NCBI GenBank assembly: GCA_036566745.1
Contig: DATCVR010000208.1
Span: 1 to 9,048, forward strand
Reading direction: 5' to 3'
From: DATCVR01 sp036566745
Lineage (GTDB): Bacteria > Actinomycetota > Actinomycetes > Jiangellales > Jiangellaceae
Length of the DNA stretch: 9,048 nucleotides
In this document: positions 5,771 through 9,048 of the stretch, piece by piece
Layout: every line of letters starts with the position of its first letter
Numbering within the stretch: position 1 is the stretch's first letter
Notes under the pieces: model-generated
Told to the model about the DNA's origin: nothing
Database searches by the model: none
Seen by the model: only the letters and a program-made list of their open reading frames with translations
Made by a program: the position numbers and the translations under genes

Positions 5771-7534
5771 TCAGGGATTGCTTGGCGCGGCGAGGTGGGC
5801 TGGCGGGCAGCCAGCGTCGGCTTCGGCGTGAGCCGCGAGCACTCCGGCGTCGTCGAGGCAGGTCCGGGCGTGGGCGATCGCCTCCGGCGTCGTGGCGAAG
5901 ACCCGGGCCTGGGCTCGCAGCCGGCTCAGCACCCCGACGGCCTCCAGCGCCCGAACATGGGCGCCGCGGATGCCTGACACGAGCACCACGACACCACGGC
6001 CTTCGAGTTTCTCGATGGCGTCGCGGAGCACGATCGCCCCGGTGGCGTCGATCGCGGTGACGCGGGACATCCGCAGGATGACGACCCGGACGTCGGCCAC
6101 GTCGGTGAGCTCGAGCAGGAAACGGTGGGCGCCGGCGAAGAACAACGGACCGTCGAGGCGGTAAGCCACGATGTGCTCGCCGAGCAGCGCCTGTTCCTCG
6201 GCGTGGTGGTCTGCCGGTGCCAGCCCTTCGTGGAGCGCCACCTGGTTGAGCCGCGAGGACCTGGCGACGGCCCGCAGCGCCAGGGCCCCGGCCACGATCA
6301 GCCCGGCCACGACGGCTACGACGAGGTCGAGTGCCACGGTCGCGATCGCGGTCAGCATCAGTACGACGGCGTCGCCACGTCCGGCCCGGGCGAGCGCGCG
6401 CAGCGAACCCACCTCGACCATCCGGATCGCCGTCGCCAGCAGCACGCCCGCGAGGGCCGCCAGGGGAATCCGAGCGACCAGGGGTGCGGCGAGGAACACC
6501 ATCGCGGCCAGGACGAGTGCATGCGTGAGCGCCGCCAGGCGTGAGACGGCGCCAGAACGCACATTCACCGCCGTGCGAGCGATCGCGGCAGTCGCGGGTA
6601 CCCCGCCGAACATCGGAGCCGCCAGGTTCGCCAGACCCTGCCCGAACAGCTCCTTGTCGGGGTCGTGACGCTCGGAGACGCTCATCGCGTCGGCGACCGT
6701 CGCCGAGAGCAGCGACTCCAGGGCGGCCAGGGCGGCCACGGCCACCGCGGAGGGCAGTAGGGATGTGAGCGTCGTGACGTCGACGAAGTCCAGGGAGGGC
6801 GCGGGCAAGCTCGCGGGCAGCTCACCGATGGTCTCCACCGGGAGGTGGGTCACGGCAGTGACCACCGCGGCGAGGGTGACCCCGACCAGCGAGAACGGCA
6901 CCCTCGGCCGCCAGCGCGCACCCACCAACATCGTCGCTGCGACACCCACCGCGACACCGACCGAGGCGAGATCGGGGTTGCGGGCGAACTCGGCGACCGA
7001 CCCGAGAGCCATCACGACGACCCGCTCGGCCTCGGGCGGATCGACCCCGAGCGCCGCCGGCAGCTGCTGCAGCGCGATCACCAGCGCGATACCCACCGTG
7101 AATCCCTCGACCACCGGGGCCGGGACGAATTGCATGTACCGGCCGGCCCGCGCCAGCGAGAGCCCGATCAGCAGTACCCCCGCAAGCAGCCCCACCGTCA
7201 GAACACCGGAGGCGCCGTGGGCGGCGACGATGGGCACCAGGACGACGGTCATCGCCCCGGTGGGCCCGGACACCTGCAGGTTCGACCCGCCGAAGACCGC
7301 CGCGACCGCGCCCGCGACCACGGCCGTCACCATGCCCGCCTCGGCACCGAGGCCCGAGGAGATGCCGAAGCCGAGCGCCAGCGGCAACGCCACGATCGCG
7401 ACCGTGACGCCCGCGATCAGGTCACGGCGAGGATCACGCCGCACCGTCGCGAGGTCGGCCTTGCCGGGCAACACCGCTCGCAGCCGGGTCGAGACCGCTC
7501 GTGCCAGCGCCCGAGGAGTGGTCGCACCGCTCAC
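5771..7534 (-). CDS. SulP-family inorganic anion transporter with C-terminal STAS domain
   Basis: A 587-residue membrane protein of the SLC26/SulP family (sulfate, bicarbonate or other anions by symport or exchange). A short basic cytosolic N-terminus leads to RRDLIAGVTVAIVALPLALGF (37-57, read as RRDLIAGV then TVAIVALPLALGF), the standard SulP entry. Then come QVSGPTGAM (87-95), many hydrophobic spans to about 425, ALESLLSATVADAM (271-284) and GQGLANLAAPMFGGVP (298-313) with the following TAAIARTAVNVRSGA. The cytosolic STAS domain spans about 452-560 and includes the DATGAIVLRDAIEKL segment (496-510) at the usual nucleotide/phosphorylation loop. All domains are complete. The GTG start at 7534 overlaps the stop of the ArsR gene (GTGA), so the pair is translationally coupled. 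Which anion it carries cannot be told; a pairing with an ArsR-type regulator suggests expression responding to a chemical signal. Confidence 0.93.
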   Translation of the reverse strand: MSGATTPRALARAVSTRLRAVLPGKADLATVRRDPRRDLIAGVTVAIVALPLALGFGISSGLGAEAGMVTAVVAGAVAAVFGGSNLQVSGPTGAMTVVLVPIVAAHGASGVLTVGLLAGVLLIGLSLARAGRYMQFVPAPVVEGFTVGIALVIALQQLPAALGVDPPEAERVVVMALGSVAEFARNPDLASVGVAVGVAATMLVGARWRPRVPFSLVGVTLAAVVTAVTHLPVETIGELPASLPAPSLDFVDVTTLTSLLPSAVAVAALAALESLLSATVADAMSVSERHDPDKELFGQGLANLAAPMFGGVPATAAIARTAVNVRSGAVSRLAALTHALVLAAMVFLAAPLVARIPLAALAGVLLATAIRMVEVGSLRALARAGRGDAVVLMLTAIATVALDLVVAVVAGLIVAGALALRAVARSSRLNQVALHEGLAPADHHAEEQALLGEHIVAYRLDGPLFFAGAHRFLLELTDVADVRVVILRMSRVTAIDATGAIVLRDAIEKLEGRGVVVLVSGIRGAHVRALEAVGVLSRLRAQARVFATTPEAIAHARTCLDDAGVLAAHAEADAGCPPAHLAAPSNP

Positions 7535-7893
7535 CTGACGTTCGTCTCCGCCTCGTCATCGCGGAGCTCGGCCAGGAGTTCCTGCCGACCCGAGAGCATC
7601 TCGGTGAGAATCCGTCGGGCGGCCCGCATCAGATCGGCCACATCGCCCCCGGCCAGTGCATAGACCACCGTCGACCCTTCGCGGGTCGAGGTGACGATGC
7701 CCGAGCGGCGCAACACGGCCAGCTGCTGAGACAGGCTGGACGGCTCGATCTCGATGGCCGCCAGCAGGTCACGCACCGGCGTCGGACCGTCCTGAAGGAG
7801 TTCTAGTACCCGGATCCGGACCGGATGCCCGAGCATCCGGAAGAACTCCGCCTTCGCCTGATACAGCGGCACCTGCACACCGCCCATGATCAC
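7531..7893 (-). CDS. ArsR/SmtB-type winged-helix transcriptional regulator
   Basis: A 120-residue dimeric DNA-binding protein by family. It shows the ArsR N-terminal block FFRMLGHPVRIRVLELL (17-33), the helix-turn-helix with recognition helix SSLSQQLAVLRRSGIV (52-67), the wing STREGSTVVYAL (69-80) and a dimerisation helix (84-101). No cysteine occurs anywhere, so the ELCVCDL-type thiol metal site of ArsR/CadC is absent, and no obvious His/Asp alpha-5 site is seen; the inducer may not be a thiophilic metal. Two starts are possible: GTG 7893, overlapping the upstream stop as GTGA, or ATG 7887, two bases after that overlap and better spaced from GGGGGTGG. It is the middle gene of a coupled three-gene unit and the best candidate binder of the inverted repeat at 8122-8143, so autoregulation is likely. 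Confidence 0.9.
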   Translation of the reverse strand: MIMGGVQVPLYQAKAEFFRMLGHPVRIRVLELLQDGPTPVRDLLAAIEIEPSSLSQQLAVLRRSGIVTSTREGSTVVYALAGGDVADLMRAARRILTEMLSGRQELLAELRDDEAETNVR

Positions 7894-8102
7894 GCCACCC
7901 CCGCGTCAGCCGCGCCGTCGCCAGGGTCGTCGATGTCCACACCATTCACCCGAGCCAGCCGGACCAAGCCGTCCAGACCACCCACGGCCACCTGCACGGC
8001 GTAGGGGTCCCCGCTCTCCCGCGCCACCCGCAACTCCTCACGGGCAACCCGCACCCGCTCCCGCAACGCCGCCGCGAACTCGCCCAGCTCGGTGCCACTC
8101 AT
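7890..8102 (-). CDS. Small helical protein, first gene of the ArsR-SulP operon
   Basis: Seventy residues from ATG 8102 (76 from ATG 8120). Residues 8-37 form a charged, heptad-like helix (LRERVRVAREELRVARESGD), followed by DPYAVQVAVGGLDGLVRLARVNGVD, probably a second helix, and an acidic/Ala tail. Helical hairpin proteins of this kind are frequent unnamed ORFs in actinobacteria; I know of no function. ATG 8102 is preferred because the predicted transcript start and the inverted repeat lie right at ATG 8120, leaving almost no leader for the longer form; GGGTG before ATG 8102 is a weak ribosome site. Its TGA overlaps the alternative GTG start of the ArsR gene by four bases, so it is co-translated with the regulator. 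Confidence 0.72.
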   Translation of the reverse strand: MSGTELGEFAAALRERVRVAREELRVARESGDPYAVQVAVGGLDGLVRLARVNGVDIDDPGDGAADAGVA

Positions 8103-8121
8103 CACCCAGCCAGCATCCATC

Positions 8122-8143
8122 GAATTGAAGACTTCTTCAATTC
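8122..8143. promoter_or_regulatory. 10-2-10 perfect inverted repeat, probable ArsR operator
   Basis: GAATTGAAGA, a CT spacer, then TCTTCAATTC. This AT-rich island in GC-rich DNA has the size and symmetry (two bases between long half-sites) of ArsR/SmtB operators. It overlaps the proposed -10 and start point of the operon that encodes the ArsR protein. It is direct sequence evidence for a dimeric regulator site; identity of the binder is inferred from position. Confidence 0.75.
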
Positions 8144-8162
8144 ACGATGACGTGACGTGCAA
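8134..8162 (-). promoter_or_regulatory. Candidate promoter of the small protein-ArsR-SulP operon
   Basis: TTGCAC (8162-8157) is separated by 17 bases from TGAAGA (8139-8134). The -35 is good, the -10 weak. The -10 lies inside the inverted repeat, which would let a bound ArsR dimer block polymerase. Confidence 0.4.
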
Positions 8163-8205
8163 CACCCGCATCCAACCTTCCAGGTGGGTTCCGTCCACGA
8201 GGAAG

Positions 8206-8247
8206 CCGACACGTGCCGTGCATCGTCCTTCACCCGGCACGTGTCGG
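8206..8247. repeat. Perfect 13-bp inverted repeat with CACGTG in each arm
   Basis: CCGACACGTGCCG (8206-8218) and CGGCACGTGTCGG (8235-8247) are perfect reverse complements separated by 16 bases. Each arm is itself nearly palindromic around CACGTG, so the structure can be read as two dimer sites about 29 bases (near three helical turns) centre to centre, or as a stem-loop in RNA. No T-run follows on either side, so a factor-independent terminator is unlikely. It lies between the minus-strand promoter near 8134-8162 and the plus-strand promoter near 8295-8324 and could serve either. Confidence 0.7.
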
Positions 8248-8294
8248 AACGGGTCATTCACTCCCCCCACGAGGGGCCGGCCCACGAAAATCCG

Positions 8295-8324
8295 TTGGCG
8301 GGCCACGGCGACCACTGCTAGCTT
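8295..8324 (+). promoter_or_regulatory. Candidate promoter for the 16-codon ORF and hydrolase-like gene
   Basis: TTGGCG (8295-8300), 18 bases, then TAGCTT (8319-8324), matching TANNNT. Predicted start near 8331, leaving a leader of about 30 bases before GTG 8362 with its ribosome site in between. Confidence 0.5.
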
Positions 8325-8361
8325 GCCGGTGGCCGTGCGAGAGACCGAGGAGGTGGTACCC

Positions 8362-8412
8362 GTGAACGTATCGACATGGGTGCTCCCCTCGGGGGTCACG
8401 GTCGGGCGGTAG
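8362..8412 (+). CDS. 16-codon upstream ORF, possible leader peptide
   Basis: The peptide is MNVSTWVLPSGVTVGR from a GTG start. GGAGGTG at 8349-8355 is an almost perfect Shine-Dalgarno sequence eight bases before the GTG, far better than GAAAGG used by the hydrolase-like gene 45 bases downstream. It ends in TAG and is in the same frame as that gene. A short G/C stem (CTCCCC-TC-GGGG) covers its 3' half. A leader peptide affecting downstream expression, or a start region cut off from the main gene by a stop, are the readings; there is no run of one amino acid as in classic attenuators. Confidence 0.5.
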   Translation: MNVSTWVLPSGVTVGR

Positions 8413-8457
8413 GTCGTCCGGGAGCGCCGTTCACGAGCACTCCTGAAAGGCACGACC

Positions 8458-9048
8458 ATGCGGTTCACTTCCGAACAGCGCCTCGACGACGGCGTCCTCG
8501 AGCGCGAATTCACCCTCGGCGAGATCCCCGGCATCCTGTGGACGCCCGCATCCGTATCCGCGTCAGCACCGGCGCCGCTGATCCTGGTCGGCCACCCCGG
8601 CGGACTGCACCAGATGTACCCCCGCCTGGTGGCCCGGGCCCGGCAGGCCGCGGCGGAGGGCTTCGCCGCGGCCACCATCGAGCTCCCCGGGAGCGGTGAC
8701 CGGCCCCGTTCCGCCGCCGCCGAGGAGGCCCGCGCCGACCTGCGCCGGGCACTGGAGGCCGGCAAGCCGGTCGACGACGAGATCGTCGACCGGCTCGTCC
8801 TTCCGCTGGTCGAAAAGGCGGTCCCGGAATGGCGGGCCACCCTGGACGCCCTCCTTTCGCTGCCCGAGATCGGCGGCCCGGTCGGGTACGCGGGAGGCGT
8901 GATCGCCATCGGCCTCCGGCTGGCGGTGGTCGAGCCGCGCATCTCGGCCGCCCTTCTGTTCGCCGGGAGTTTCGTGCCCCGCACCATGTTCGAGGAGGCC
9001 CGGCAGGTCACCATTCCGCTGCAGGTCCTGCTGCAGTGGGACGACGAA
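8458..9048 (+). CDS. Alpha/beta-hydrolase fold protein (dienelactone hydrolase-like), 3' end outside the window
   Basis: The first 197 residues are present. An N-terminal beta sheet (REFTLGEIPGILWTP, 16-30) leads to PLILVGHPGGL (40-50), the strand and oxyanion-type HPGG turn of the fold, then FAAATIELPGSGDRPRS (69-85), a helical cap-like insert (about 86-130), the expected nucleophile elbow at PVGYAGGVIAIGLRL (141-155), VEPRISAALLFAGSFVP (158-174) and VTIPLQVLLQWDDE (184-197), just where the acid residue loop is expected. The elbow reads G-Y-A-G-G: Ala145 stands where GxSxG would have serine. Unless the nucleophile is elsewhere, it may be inactive as a hydrolase. The catalytic His would lie beyond the window. 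ATG 8458 follows GAAAGG by seven bases. It is transcribed divergently from the ArsR-SulP operon. Confidence 0.8.
   Translation, partial: MRFTSEQRLDDGVLEREFTLGEIPGILWTPASVSASAPAPLILVGHPGGLHQMYPRLVARARQAAAEGFAAATIELPGSGDRPRSAAAEEARADLRRALEAGKPVDDEIVDRLVLPLVEKAVPEWRATLDALLSLPEIGGPVGYAGGVIAIGLRLAVVEPRISAALLFAGSFVPRTMFEEARQVTIPLQVLLQWDDE

Noticed and set aside
5744..5795. CCTCGCCG...CGGCGAGG inverted repeat between the SulP and DUF5954-like genes
   Set aside because: Eight-base arms with a 36-base loop partly inside the SulP gene; too weak to call a terminator or operator.
6765..7663. Plus-strand frames opposite the SulP and ArsR genes
   Set aside because: They are Arg/Thr/Pro-rich low-information translations antisense to two firm gene families.
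8142..9014. Minus-strand frame covering the divergent region and the hydrolase-like gene
   Set aside because: Most of it is antisense to the well-supported hydrolase-fold gene. Its last 85 codons over the intergenic part look partly coding-like from GTG near 8398, but there is no ribosome site, it would cover both inverted repeats, and no family is recognised.
1..9048. CRISPR array, insertion sequence, tRNA or prophage content
   Set aside because: No spaced direct repeats, transposase or integrase motifs, or cloverleaf-like sequences were seen on either strand.

Overview
The window is high-GC DNA with strong G/C bias at third codon positions, typical of an actinomycete. A DUF3558-like lipoprotein, a DUF5954-family protein, TANNNT-type promoters and GTG starts all fit that group (Pseudonocardiales-like is a guess; no rRNA or tRNA is present to fix it). 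There is no CRISPR array, insertion sequence, integrase, tRNA or rRNA gene.

Layout. (1) 1-262, minus strand: a short coding frame interrupted by an in-frame TGA and running off the left edge. (2) 372-1193, plus: a uronate-dehydrogenase-like extended SDR. (3) 1393-2423, plus: an msrB-msrA operon with overlapping stop/start codons, a complete methionine sulfoxide repair pair. (4) 2424-2740: a gap with possible decayed coding frames and a perfect 14-bp palindrome just upstream of what looks like a leaderless promoter. (5) 2741-3301, plus: a secreted lipoprotein with four mature-domain cysteines, followed by a doubtful 63-aa ORF. (6) 8120 down to 3646, minus: a run of same-strand genes: a 70-76 aa helical protein, a Cys-free ArsR/SmtB-type regulator, a SulP/STAS anion transporter, a protein with two DUF5954-like units, a doubtful TTG-started small ORF and a zinc-free quinone-oxidoreductase-like MDR enzyme. 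The first three genes are joined by stop/start overlaps and surely form one transcription unit; the last genes are separated by 43 and 129 bases and may or may not be co-transcribed. (7) 8121-8457: a divergent control region. (8) 8458 to the right edge, plus: an alpha/beta-hydrolase fold protein cut by the window end.

The most interesting part is the divergent region. A perfect 10-2-10 inverted repeat lies at the start of the ArsR operon, where an autoregulatory ArsR operator would be expected. A second, unrelated, perfect 13-bp inverted repeat with CACGTG in each arm lies between the two promoters. On the other side a good promoter (TTGGCG-N18-TAGCTT) leads to a 16-codon ORF with a near-ideal Shine-Dalgarno sequence, in frame with and just upstream of the hydrolase, which appears to have alanine where the GxSxG nucleophile serine would be. 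The working hypothesis is that an ArsR-controlled anion transport operon and a leader-peptide-preceded hydrolase-like gene share one control region. The ligand, transported anion and role of the hydrolase-like protein cannot be read from sequence.
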